Positions 56,377 to 64,000 of a stretch of DNA of 64,000 bases are shown here, in pieces. Below the pieces are notes generated by a model. The model searched no databases, was not told the DNA's origin, and worked only from the letters and a program-made list of their open reading frames with translations. The stretch is from Halpernia humi (GTDB lineage Bacteria; Bacteroidota; Bacteroidia; Flavobacteriales; Weeksellaceae), in the NCBI RefSeq assembly GCF_900108025.1, contig NZ_FNUS01000001.1, positions 248,001 through 312,000 of the forward strand. Direction: 5' to 3'. Position numbers and translations under genes: made by a program. Position 1 is the first letter of the stretch, and each line of letters opens with the position of its first letter.

Positions 56377-57093
56377 TTATAAACTTTCAATTATTTTCAT
56401 ATAATTCCAAGCCGCTACAAAAACACCAGCTGTTTCTGTGCGAAGTCTTTGCTTACCGAGCGAAACGGCTTTAATATTTTTGTTGGCTAAAAGTTCAATT
56501 TCTTTGGTAGAAAAATCGCCTTCGGGCCCTATTAAAAAAGTTATTTCATTGTTTTTGTTATTCTGAGTTTGTCGAAGAACCATTAAACTAATTCTTTCTA
56601 AACTTTCGTCACAATGCGCGACGAAAGTGTTTTCAGAAGTGATGTTAACTAAAAAATCTGATAATTTAATTAACTCATTTATTTTAGGAAAATGAAATCT
56701 TAAGCTTTGCTTACATGCGGCAATCGCTTTTTTCTGAATCTTGTCTAGATTTAAAAACTTGCGTTCTGTTTTTTCGGTTTGCAGAAATGTAATCTCTGAA
56801 ATGCCCATTTCTGTGGCTTTTTCAACAAAAAATTCTAATCGATCTAAGTTTTTTGTGGGCGCAATTGCGATATGCAGTTTTGGTGAAAATTCAGGTAAAT
56901 TTTCTTTAATAATTGAAACATCTAAATTTGCTTTCTTTCCTTCTAATATTAAATTTCCCTGCGCTAAATTTCCTTTTCCATCTGTTACGAACAGTTCTTC
57001 GCCAGATTTCATGCGCAAGACTTTTACGATGTGCTGTTGCTCATCGTCATTAATTTTTATTTCTGGAAAGATGTCGCCAAAAAATAATTTCAT
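56377..57093 (-). CDS. rsmE: 16S rRNA (uracil-1498-N3)-methyltransferase
   Basis: A SPOUT-fold methyltransferase that modifies U1498 of 16S rRNA. In 238 residues it has an N-terminal PUA-like domain (HIVKVLRMKSGEELFVTDGK) and the SPOUT domain with TEKTERK, FLIGPEGDFS (186-195) and SLGKQRLRTETA, which is the knot and SAM site. Residues 171-178 (MVLRQTQN) are an insertion relative to the family and are encoded by a word, GGTTCTTCGACAAACTCAG, that matches a widely dispersed intergenic repeat. Three bases separate it from tsaD, so both are likely one transcript. Confidence 0.93.
   Translation of the reverse strand: MKLFFGDIFPEIKINDDEQQHIVKVLRMKSGEELFVTDGKGNLAQGNLILEGKKANLDVSIIKENLPEFSPKLHIAIAPTKNLDRLEFFVEKATEMGISEITFLQTEKTERKFLNLDKIQKKAIAACKQSLRFHFPKINELIKLSDFLVNITSENTFVAHCDESLERISLMVLRQTQNNKNNEITFLIGPEGDFSTKEIELLANKNIKAVSLGKQRLRTETAGVFVAAWNYMKIIESL
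56561..56581 (-). repeat. Repeat-derived word inside rsmE
   Basis: On the plus strand TTCTGAGTTTGTCGAAGAAC, whose two halves can pair (TTC...GAA), lies in frame in rsmE and encodes VLRQTQN (172-178). I recall this word as a repeat common in intergenic DNA of this phylum; that is from memory. No stop codon is introduced. Confidence 0.55.
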
Positions 57094-57096
57094 AAT

Positions 57097-58113
57097 TTAA
57101 ATTTCATATCGTGAAGTTGCAACCGCTTTAATATCAGAAAATTCGCCACGCTCAAATTTTAATTTTGCGACCATTGCGATCATCGCCGCATTATCTGTGG
57201 TGTATTCAAATTTTGGAATATAAGTTTTCCAGCCTAATTTTTCTTCATTTCGTTTCATCGCTTCACGTAAACCAGAGTTTGCAGAAACACCTCCAGCAAT
57301 TGCAATTTCATTAATATTTAAATCTTTCGCTGCTTTTTCTAATTTGTCCATCAAAATTTCCACGATTGCTTTTTGGATAGATGCGCACAAATCATTCAAA
57401 TGTTCTTTCACAAAATCGGGGTTTTCTTTTTCTTTTTTTTGCACAAAATAAAGCACGGAAGTTTTTATGCCGCTAAAAGAATAATCGTAATTTTCAATTT
57501 TCGGTTTATTAAATTTGAATTTATTTTCATCTCCAAGTTTTGCTAATTTATCGACGATTGGTCCTGCTGGATAATCTAAATCGAAAATCTTACCAATTTT
57601 GTCAAAGGCTTCTCCGGCAGCATCATCAGAAGTTTTGCCGATAATTTCCATTTCAAAATAATCTTTAACCAAGACAATCATTGTATGGCCGCCACTTACC
57701 GTTAAACATAAAAAAGGAAATTTAGGTGGTTTTGGATTCGCATCATCAATAAAATGTGCTAAAATGTGCGCTTGCAAATGGTTGATTTCAATTAAGGGAA
57801 CATCTAAACTCATTGCTAAAGATTTTGCAAAAGAAGTCCCAACTAAAAGAGAACCCAAAAGTCCCGGACCGCGCGTAAAACCAATCGCAGAAATATCTTT
57901 TTGTTGTATATTTGCTACGCTTAGACTTTTTTGCACCACAGGGATTATATTTTGTTGGTGTGCTCTGGAAGCCAATTCTGGAACAACGCCGCCATATTCT
58001 AAATGTATTTTTTGTGATGCAGCAATATTTGATAAAATAGTATGATTTTTGATTACCGCAGCGGAAGTATCATCACAGGAAGATTCTATACCCAAAATTA
58101 TTATGTCGCTCAT
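57097..58113 (-). CDS. tsaD: tRNA N6-adenosine threonylcarbamoyltransferase
   Basis: Catalytic subunit that forms t6A37 in ANN-decoding tRNAs. The ASKHA-fold protein begins ILGIESSCDDTSAAV, and has the iron/zinc motif HLQAH (His112 and His116 in EINHLQAHILAH), GPGLLGSLLVG and GGVSANSGLR. I start at the ATG at 58111-58113 (MSDIIILGIESS, 338 residues); a TTG three codons earlier would add MPY but is not in the usual family start. The start codon is two bases from that of tamB on the opposite strand, so the promoters lie inside each other's coding sequences. rsmE follows three bases downstream. Confidence 0.97.
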   Translation of the reverse strand: MSDIIILGIESSCDDTSAAVIKNHTILSNIAASQKIHLEYGGVVPELASRAHQQNIIPVVQKSLSVANIQQKDISAIGFTRGPGLLGSLLVGTSFAKSLAMSLDVPLIEINHLQAHILAHFIDDANPKPPKFPFLCLTVSGGHTMIVLVKDYFEMEIIGKTSDDAAGEAFDKIGKIFDLDYPAGPIVDKLAKLGDENKFKFNKPKIENYDYSFSGIKTSVLYFVQKKEKENPDFVKEHLNDLCASIQKAIVEILMDKLEKAAKDLNINEIAIAGGVSANSGLREAMKRNEEKLGWKTYIPKFEYTTDNAAMIAMVAKLKFERGEFSDIKAVATSRYEI

Positions 58114-58115
58114 AT

Positions 58116-61100
58116 ATGGCAAAGATAGAAAATATTGAAAATACAGATGAAAATATTACACCCAAAAAGAAAGTTTCTTGGTGGAGAAAAATTTTTATAA
58201 TTCTTTGCTCTTTTTTTGTGCTTTTGTTTATAGCAATTTTTATTGTTTTAAATCTAAATTATACTAAAAACCTAATTGCAGATAAAGCTTTATCGTTTTT
58301 AAATAAAGATTTGGGTATCAATATTTCAAAAAAAAATGTAGAAATTAATTTTTTTGGAGATGTTATCATCAATGATTTAGTGATAAAAGATTTTAAAAAT
58401 AATGATTTTATTAAAGCCAAAAAATTACGTGCAAGTTCAGATTGGTTTTCAATAATCACAAATTCACGAGATCTTAAATTCAATACTTTAACGCTTTCTG
58501 ATGCCGATGTAAAGGTGGTTACTTACAAAAACGATTCTATTTCTAATTTCATTCGTTTTGTAGATAAATTTGAAAATGGAAAGGCCCCAGATCCCAAAAA
58601 AAAGCCTTTTCAACTCAATGCTAGAATTGTGATTGAAAACACAAAAATTTCAATCGTTAATCAAAATAGTGAAGGCGAAGCGGGGCATTGGTTGCAGGCA
58701 GAAAATGTAAATGGCATTGTTCCGAATTTGAAAGTTGTGGGGCCAGATGTAAGAGCAAGAATTAATAATTTCAGTTTTGTAACCCAACGTTGGGGAAAGA
58801 AACATTTTTTAAAAACATTTTCTACAGATTTCCACATCAATAGAGATTTTTTAAAACTTAAAGATCTTACTTTAGAGACCGATCATTCCTTATTGCAGGG
58901 CGATTTGGTGTTTAATCTTGATAAAAAAACACATTGGCAAAATTTCGATCAAAAAGTAGCGTGGGACGTTAATTTGAAATTAGGCAGCCGAATTTCTGGC
59001 TATGATATTTCATATTTTGTAAACGATTGGGATAATTACAAACCCATCAATATTTTTGGGAAAATTAAAGGGCCGCTAGATAATTTTCAATTAGAAAATT
59101 TCGAAATGGGCAACAAAAATGTGACGATAAGTTCTAATAAATTGAAGGTTCAACATTTTCTTAAAAGTAATTTTTTAGTGAAAACCGATCGACTTTCTAC
59201 CAATTTCACTTATGTTCAATTAAAAGAGATGTTACCTACTTTTATTGCTAAAAGTTTAAAAAACATTGCAGATGATTTTGGTAAAATGGCTTATAATGGT
59301 GATTTGAATGCGACACAAAAACAAATTTATATCTCCAGCGCAAATTTAGATACTGGAATTGGAGACGCGAAAATTTCCCAGTTTTACCTTAATGATTATT
59401 TAGAAAAAATCCCGAAATTTCGTGGCAACGCCATATTGAAAGATTTTAATACTTCTGTGGTTTCCAAAAACAAAGAAGTGGGATTAATTTCGGGGAATTT
59501 TAATTTTAAAGGTGAAAGTTTTGATGTGAATACGATGAAACTCGAAACAAAATCTAAAATAACTAGCCTAGAAATTAACAAAAAAATAATTAATAATATT
59601 TATTTAAATGGAGTTTTAGACCATAAAACCTACAAAGGAATTGCAAATATTGATGATGAGCAAGCCAAAGCAAACGTAAATGGTTTTATTGATTTTAGCA
59701 CCAGCAAAATTAAAGGAGATTTTTTTGCAGATATTACTAATTTGAATATCAATTATTTTACAGACGGCAAAGAGCCCCAAAAATTAAGCGGACAAATTGA
59801 TGCCAAGGTTTCAATGAGCAAATTGAATGATTTAATTTTAGATGCCAATCTAAAAAATGTCGATTATGCAACTTCAAGCCAGAAATTTAATATTCCAGAT
59901 GGAAGTTTGAAAACATTTTTTGAAAACGGAAATAGAGTAGTGCAAGTGAACGCGCCTGCAGCGATTGACGGCGAACTTTCTGGGCAATTTAATCTAGCCG
60001 ATATTGGCGGAATGTTGCAAAATGCAGTGGATAAAGTTTTAGCAGGAAATACCATCAGAAAAACGTACAAAGGTCAAAATTTTAAATATGATTTTAATAT
60101 AAAACAGGCTTTGGTAAGTTATTTTGAGCCAAATTTAAAAATCCCAACTGGTGGAAAACTAACAGGAAATTTTGATGGAAATACAAATGATTTTATCTTA
60201 AATGCCGAAGCACAAAGTTTAAAATATCTAATGACTTCAAAAGTAGAAATTTCTGCGGCGGATAAAGCTTTGGCATTGGCAAACCCTTCTTACAAGTTGC
60301 CAGAAAAGGATTTAATTAAAAAAGATTCTGCGATGGTTGAAGACTTTTCTGTGAAAATAAATACTTCAAATCTTGCCGAGCAAATCACTGCAAATATTGG
60401 TAGAATTGCTTACAAAAATAATATTTTAAAGGACATCGCCTTACACGGAAAAAATGAAAATGGTGATATTTTGCGTATCGCTACAGATTTTAAACTCGGA
60501 AGCCCAGAAGAAGAAAAAGATGGAACCCTAAATTCTTATGCCATTAATTTTAACCAAAGTACCAATGCCGCTGGCGATTTTGTATTAAAATTTGAACCAA
60601 CAACCTTTACAATAAATAAAGTGGCGTGGACTGTGGATGCGCGTCCAGAGCAGAATGAATCCATCACCTACCGGAAAAAAACCAAAGATTTTTTAATAGA
60701 AAATTTAAGAATATTTTCTGATAACAGTGAACTTTTGGTGAAAAATGCCGTTTTTAAATCTGCTAAAGATTTCTCTGTGCTTGGCGAGGTAAAAAACTTT
60801 GAAATTTCTAAAGTTTTGGCTTTAACTAAATCTGAAAATAGTATAGATCTCACAGGTTTGGCAAATGGTACCTTTCAGTTAGAAATGGATAAAAGTAATC
60901 TGAAACCAATTATAGATTTTAATGTAGGGAATATTATTTTGAATGGTCAAAAAATGGGCAACATTGTTATGAATGCCAAAGCGAGTGATACGCCAAATGT
61001 ATTTGACATTAGTGGGAATGTACTTTCTTCGGATGCTTTTGGCAATAATACATTAACCTTAACAGGAACTGTTGATAATAATACAACCTCACCTTCGCTA

Positions 61101-62753
61101 AATTTAGTTGCCAAAATGGATGGTTTTGATTTGGGCTTTACGCAAGAATTTGTAAAATCGGTTTTTGGAAATATCCGAGGAAAAGCAACCGGAAATCTAA
61201 ATATTAGCGGCCCATTGTCTGACGTAGATTATAGCGGAGATATCGCCTTGAAAAATTTTGGTTTAAAATTACTTTTTACTGGTGTAGATTATTCTTTTGA
61301 TGATACGGTGATTCCGCTTTCTAAAGGTTTGGCAGTTTTAAATGATGTAGGTGTACATGATGGAAGAACAAATTCTAGCGGAAATATTTCTGGTGCCATT
61401 CAGTTCCAGACTTTGGCTTCATTGGGGGTCAATCTAATAATGCATTCCGATAATCTTTTGCTTTTAGATACGCAGCAGAAAGATTTTGATTTATTCTGGG
61501 GGCGCGTCTATGGCAAAGGAGATTTGTATGTAGATGGCCCAGTTTCAGCACTTAATATTGCAACACCTAATATGAAAGCGTTGAATAACAGTACATTTAC
61601 CTTTAATAGTAATTCTACTTCTAGCGTAGAAGAATTTAAAATGCTTCGCTTTTTGCAACAAGACAAAACGGGCAATTTAAAAGTAGAAGAACAGAAAAAA
61701 TATGGTGCAAATATAAATGTAGATTTCACGATGGATGTAGATAAAGGAACTACTGTGAATGTTTTGGTGGGCGATAATGTAGGCGATATAAGCGTGAGAG
61801 GCGTTGCCAATAATCTAAAATTTAACCTTACACGCAGCGGAAATGTATCTATTGTCGGGAAATATTTGGTAGATAGTGGCACTTTTGTTTCGAAGGCTAT
61901 TTTGAACAGAACTTTCCAAATAGAAAAAAATAGCAGCATAGATTGGGACGGCAATGCACTGGCGCCTACATTAGACATTAAAGCAGATTATCTTCGAACC
62001 GTTACGAATGCTGGTGATTATTTGGGCATACAATTGCAACCTATAAATGTTTTATTATCTACAAAAATCACACAAACTTTAAATAACCCAAAAATAGAAT
62101 TGGGCGTTTCTGCACCCGATGTTTCCTCGCAAGTGAAAGAAACTTTGGCCGCCAAAATGAGCCAAGAAGATGAGAAGGTTTTGCAGTTTGGGTCTATTTT
62201 GGTTCTCAATAGTTTTAATGTTGAAAATGCGGGTGGATTTAATATTAATGTAGGGAAAATTGGTGAAAATACGGGATATAATATTTTGTTCAAACAATTG
62301 GGTTCAGTTTTAAATTCTATAAGCAATGAATTTCAGGTGGATCTGAACTTCATCCAAGGCGACCAAGCATCCAATAGTGGCAATAGAGCAAATGCAGGGA
62401 TAAATTTTATACTTTCGCCGCGTGTAACATTAAAAACAGGTTTAGGAATTCCGCTTTCTAAAACCAATGAAACTAATACCAATTATCTGTCCGGCGAAGG
62501 TACTGTAGAATACGATTTTTCTAAAAAAAATGATGGCACCAGAATTTTGCGGTTTTACTCAAAACCAAGCAATATAGGGCTTTTGAATGGTGCAAGTACC
62601 GGAAGTCCAGGTTCAAACCAAAGTTATGGCGCAGGTATTGTGTATAGTAAAAGTTTCAATACAATCTTTAAAAGAAAGAAAAAAGATAAAAATAAGGCGG
62701 CTGTAACTCCTAAAATAAAAAAAGATTCCGTTAAAATAGATACTTTAAAATAG
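58116..62753 (+). CDS. tamB: Translocation and assembly module protein TamB-like
   Basis: A 1,545-residue protein of the TamB/DUF490 group, thought to form a periplasmic hydrophobic groove moving lipids or outer-membrane proteins between membranes. It starts with a cytosolic KKKVSWWRK segment and a signal-anchor helix (about 26-48, IFIILCSFFVLLFIAIFIVL). A long series of beta-strands and AsmA-like repeats follows; the last 450 residues contain the conserved C-terminal domain (GNVSIVGKYLVDSGTFV and SLDIKADYLRTV-like strands). No tamA gene is next to it. It is divergent from tsaD with only two bases between their ATGs. Confidence 0.92.
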   Translation: MAKIENIENTDENITPKKKVSWWRKIFIILCSFFVLLFIAIFIVLNLNYTKNLIADKALSFLNKDLGINISKKNVEINFFGDVIINDLVIKDFKNNDFIKAKKLRASSDWFSIITNSRDLKFNTLTLSDADVKVVTYKNDSISNFIRFVDKFENGKAPDPKKKPFQLNARIVIENTKISIVNQNSEGEAGHWLQAENVNGIVPNLKVVGPDVRARINNFSFVTQRWGKKHFLKTFSTDFHINRDFLKLKDLTLETDHSLLQGDLVFNLDKKTHWQNFDQKVAWDVNLKLGSRISGYDISYFVNDWDNYKPINIFGKIKGPLDNFQLENFEMGNKNVTISSNKLKVQHFLKSNFLVKTDRLSTNFTYVQLKEMLPTFIAKSLKNIADDFGKMAYNGDLNATQKQIYISSANLDTGIGDAKISQFYLNDYLEKIPKFRGNAILKDFNTSVVSKNKEVGLISGNFNFKGESFDVNTMKLETKSKITSLEINKKIINNIYLNGVLDHKTYKGIANIDDEQAKANVNGFIDFSTSKIKGDFFADITNLNINYFTDGKEPQKLSGQIDAKVSMSKLNDLILDANLKNVDYATSSQKFNIPDGSLKTFFENGNRVVQVNAPAAIDGELSGQFNLADIGGMLQNAVDKVLAGNTIRKTYKGQNFKYDFNIKQALVSYFEPNLKIPTGGKLTGNFDGNTNDFILNAEAQSLKYLMTSKVEISAADKALALANPSYKLPEKDLIKKDSAMVEDFSVKINTSNLAEQITANIGRIAYKNNILKDIALHGKNENGDILRIATDFKLGSPEEEKDGTLNSYAINFNQSTNAAGDFVLKFEPTTFTINKVAWTVDARPEQNESITYRKKTKDFLIENLRIFSDNSELLVKNAVFKSAKDFSVLGEVKNFEISKVLALTKSENSIDLTGLANGTFQLEMDKSNLKPIIDFNVGNIILNGQKMGNIVMNAKASDTPNVFDISGNVLSSDAFGNNTLTLTGTVDNNTTSPSLNLVAKMDGFDLGFTQEFVKSVFGNIRGKATGNLNISGPLSDVDYSGDIALKNFGLKLLFTGVDYSFDDTVIPLSKGLAVLNDVGVHDGRTNSSGNISGAIQFQTLASLGVNLIMHSDNLLLLDTQQKDFDLFWGRVYGKGDLYVDGPVSALNIATPNMKALNNSTFTFNSNSTSSVEEFKMLRFLQQDKTGNLKVEEQKKYGANINVDFTMDVDKGTTVNVLVGDNVGDISVRGVANNLKFNLTRSGNVSIVGKYLVDSGTFVSKAILNRTFQIEKNSSIDWDGNALAPTLDIKADYLRTVTNAGDYLGIQLQPINVLLSTKITQTLNNPKIELGVSAPDVSSQVKETLAAKMSQEDEKVLQFGSILVLNSFNVENAGGFNINVGKIGENTGYNILFKQLGSVLNSISNEFQVDLNFIQGDQASNSGNRANAGINFILSPRVTLKTGLGIPLSKTNETNTNYLSGEGTVEYDFSKKNDGTRILRFYSKPSNIGLLNGASTGSPGSNQSYGAGIVYSKSFNTIFKRKKKDKNKAAVTPKIKKDSVKIDTLK

Positions 62754-62831
62754 GGATTAAGAAGATATTTTTGTTAATAAGTTAAAAATTGTTAATATTT
62801 ACCTAAACTTTTTAGTTATAATTATTTTTTA

Positions 62832-62839
62832 TAAATTTG
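62832..62839 (+). promoter_or_regulatory. Predicted -7 box (TAAATTTG) for the Lrp-type regulator
   Basis: Exact TAnnTTTG, 47 bases before the ATG at 62887. No -33 TTG at the right spacing is visible. Confidence 0.5.
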
Positions 62840-62886
62840 CAACAAAATAGAGCAAAAATTATAAATTCAACAAAATACATATAATT

Positions 62887-63357
62887 ATGAATTACAGTTT
62901 AGATGAAATAGATAAGAAAATTCTAGACTTCTTGGTAGAAAATACAAGAATGCCTTTTACGGAAATCGCAAAACAAATGGACGTTTCTGCCGGAACTATA
63001 CACGTACGAGTGAAAAAAATGGAAGATGCCGGGATTATTTTGGGATCGTCATTAAATATTGATTATACTAAATTAGACTACCATTTCACAGCATTTATAG
63101 GTATTTTACTTACAAAATCAAATAGAACACAAGATGTTTTGAAGAAATTGGCAGACATTCCAAATGTGATAGAAACCAGTGTAATCTCTGGAAAATACAA
63201 TATTTTCTGTAAAGTAAAAGCCAAAAATACGGAAGATGCTAAAAAAATTATTTATCAGATAGATGATATAGAAGACGTGATGCGCACAGAAAGTATGATT
63301 TCTATGGAAGAATACATCAGTGATAAAAACCGTTTGATGAAAGCAATTAGCATATAA
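62887..63357 (+). CDS. Lrp/AsnC family transcriptional regulator
   Basis: A 156-residue regulator of the feast/famine family. The N-terminal winged helix (about 1-60) reads LDEIDKKILDFLVENTRMPF then TEIAKQMDVSAGTIHVRVKK, the typical recognition helix. The C-terminal ligand-binding (RAM) domain follows from about 65 to 145 (FTAFIGILLTKSNR, VIETSVISGKYNIFCKVKAK), which binds amino acids in the family. Targets are unknown; an Lrp-like protein often controls its own promoter. It is followed by a strong terminator. Confidence 0.95.
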   Translation: MNYSLDEIDKKILDFLVENTRMPFTEIAKQMDVSAGTIHVRVKKMEDAGIILGSSLNIDYTKLDYHFTAFIGILLTKSNRTQDVLKKLADIPNVIETSVISGKYNIFCKVKAKNTEDAKKIIYQIDDIEDVMRTESMISMEEYISDKNRLMKAISI

Positions 63358-63383
63358 TTTTATATTAAAATGTTATAAATCAT

Positions 63384-63418
63384 AAAAACTTTTGGAAACT
63401 ATTCCAAAAGTTTTTTTT
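63384..63418 (+). terminator. Terminator of the Lrp-type gene
   Basis: Stem AAAACTTTTGGAA / TTCCAAAAGTTTT with a four-base loop and eight Ts, 27 bases after the stop. Confidence 0.85.
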
Positions 63419-63429
63419 AGTTTTACCTT

Positions 63430-63804
63430 ATGGAAGAAAGTTATTTTGAAAATGAACCAAAAAAAACAGCAGCGTTTTACATTGCGCTAGGCGGTTTGGC
63501 ACTTTTTACATTAATGGGATTGGGGATGGATGGTGACGAATTTCTACAACGCAAAATTATCCATATTCCAGATTGGTATTTTTACATTGTGTTTGGGATA
63601 GATTTTTTGGCCTTATTATCACTTGTAGGAATAGCCTTTTTCAAAAAATTAGCCATATTTGCATTTCCGGTTTTTATTTTATTGCATTTTTATCTGCATC
63701 AGTTCTATCTTTCCACCTTTCTATATACGGATGTTACAAATATTTTTCTGTTCATAGGTGCTGGTTTGTTTACCATAATCCCAAAATGGAAGTATTTTAA
63801 ATAA
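63430..63804 (+). CDS. Small integral membrane protein (124 aa)
   Basis: I do not recognise a named family. The 124 residues hold four hydrophobic helices (about 15-33, 50-70, 72-90 and 100-118), with a short charged N-terminus MEESYFENEPKK. It lies only 12 bases after the Lrp terminator and 8 bases before an ATG that opens an Rhs core fragment. Its position next to an Rhs tip makes a role as immunity or accessory protein conceivable, but nothing in the sequence shows this, and the reading frame is conserved-looking on its own. Confidence 0.7.
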   Translation: MEESYFENEPKKTAAFYIALGGLALFTLMGLGMDGDEFLQRKIIHIPDWYFYIVFGIDFLALLSLVGIAFFKKLAIFAFPVFILLHFYLHQFYLSTFLYTDVTNIFLFIGAGLFTIIPKWKYFK

Positions 63805-63811
63805 AATTGCT

Positions 63812-64000
63812 ATGACCGTTACGATGGCTCATAATAAACGTTTCTTAAACTACAAATACAACGGCAAAGAACTCCAAGAAACTGGAATGTACGACTATGG
63901 TGCAAGAATGTACATGCCGGATATTGGACGGTGGGGAGTTCAAGATGTCTTAGGAGAAATGTATTATAGTTATAGCCCTTATAGTTATGCCGCCAACAAT
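63812..64000 (+). CDS. Rhs repeat-associated core fragment (3' end outside window)
   Basis: Sixty-three codons are visible, starting MTVTMAHNKRFLNYKYNGKE and continuing LQETGMYDYGARMYMPDIGR then WGVQDVLGEM, the typical Rhs core end (YDYGARxYxPxxGRWxxxDPLxEx). In intact Rhs proteins this is preceded by over 1,000 residues of YD-repeats; here an in-frame stop lies 36 bases upstream (63776-63778), so this is an orphan tip. The DP of the consensus reads DV and the following A reads G. The variable C-terminal toxin module, if any, lies outside the window. It could be a displaced toxin tip or a degrading remnant. Confidence 0.85.
   Translation, partial: MTVTMAHNKRFLNYKYNGKELQETGMYDYGARMYMPDIGRWGVQDVLGEMYYSYSPYSYAANN

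Noticed and set aside
56265-56474. 69-codon open frame spanning the CCCCTCC hairpin
   Set aside because: It covers an intergenic repeat and antisense rsmE sequence; no protein-like pattern.
61508-61978. 156-codon open frame on the minus strand inside tamB
   Set aside because: Antisense of a strand-rich conserved region; Ser/Phe/Leu-rich as expected for a shadow. No start signals.

Overview
This is an AT-rich chromosomal window from a member of the Bacteroidetes, most likely family Weeksellaceae (Chryseobacterium / Kaistella-like). The evidence is the gene families present (DUF5686 and plug-domain surface proteins, a TonB-dependent receptor, a GIN-head lipoprotein, monomeric isocitrate dehydrogenase, TamB next to tsaD), promoter-like TAnnTTTG boxes instead of classic -10 hexamers, and weak or absent Shine-Dalgarno sequences. 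The genus is an inference from gene content; no rRNA or tRNA gene is present to fix it.

Layout. 1-4.6 kb: oxidative pentose phosphate genes gnd (cut by the window edge), zwf, pgl, then folP. 4.6-10.8 kb, minus strand: a small unknown protein, an alpha/beta hydrolase with a TTG start, a DUF5686 surface protein and alaS. 10.8-11.4 kb: a repeat-rich intergenic island. 11.4-16.5 kb: a two-gene ABC-2 exporter, an FAD oxidoreductase, prfB and a DedA protein. 16.6-24.5 kb: GIN-head lipoprotein, M3 dipeptidase, DUF4442 protein, prmA and an M16 protease. 24.6-25.1 kb: an antitoxin-like gene whose toxin seems reduced to a fragment. 25.2-36.6 kb: TonB receptor, S41 protease, katG, an ECF sigma factor with a membrane partner, an MFS exporter and a plug-domain protein without a barrel. 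36.7-44.5 kb: a frameshifted secreted-protein gene, icd, tpx, a PAP2/BlaI pair, pdhA and pdhC. 44.8-53 kb: DUF2202 lipoprotein, lolD, an L,D-transpeptidase, radC, a FemAB/GNAT-like gene, a membrane-anchored protein, soluble ppa and a membrane pyrophosphatase fused to an OmpA domain. 53.2-64 kb: a kinase-like conserved protein, a TrmH-type methyltransferase cut by an in-frame stop, an outer-membrane protein, rsmE-tsaD diverging from tamB, an Lrp regulator, a small membrane protein and the start of an orphan Rhs core.

Most of the window is housekeeping. Zwf, Pgl and Gnd supply NADPH; KatG and Tpx remove peroxide; PdhA/PdhC and Icd feed and run the TCA cycle; Ppa and the membrane pyrophosphatase both hydrolyse PPi, the second conserving energy as an ion gradient. 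There is no CRISPR array, prophage or intact insertion sequence. The best candidates for something unusual are the pyrophosphatase-OmpA fusion, the interrupted trmH, the eroded toxin-antitoxin pair, palindromes that differ only by paired changes, repeat-derived peptides inside pdhC and rsmE, a four-copy intergenic element, promoters so close to start codons that they imply leaderless mRNAs, and the Rhs tip at the right edge. No complete, clearly new multi-gene system was found.
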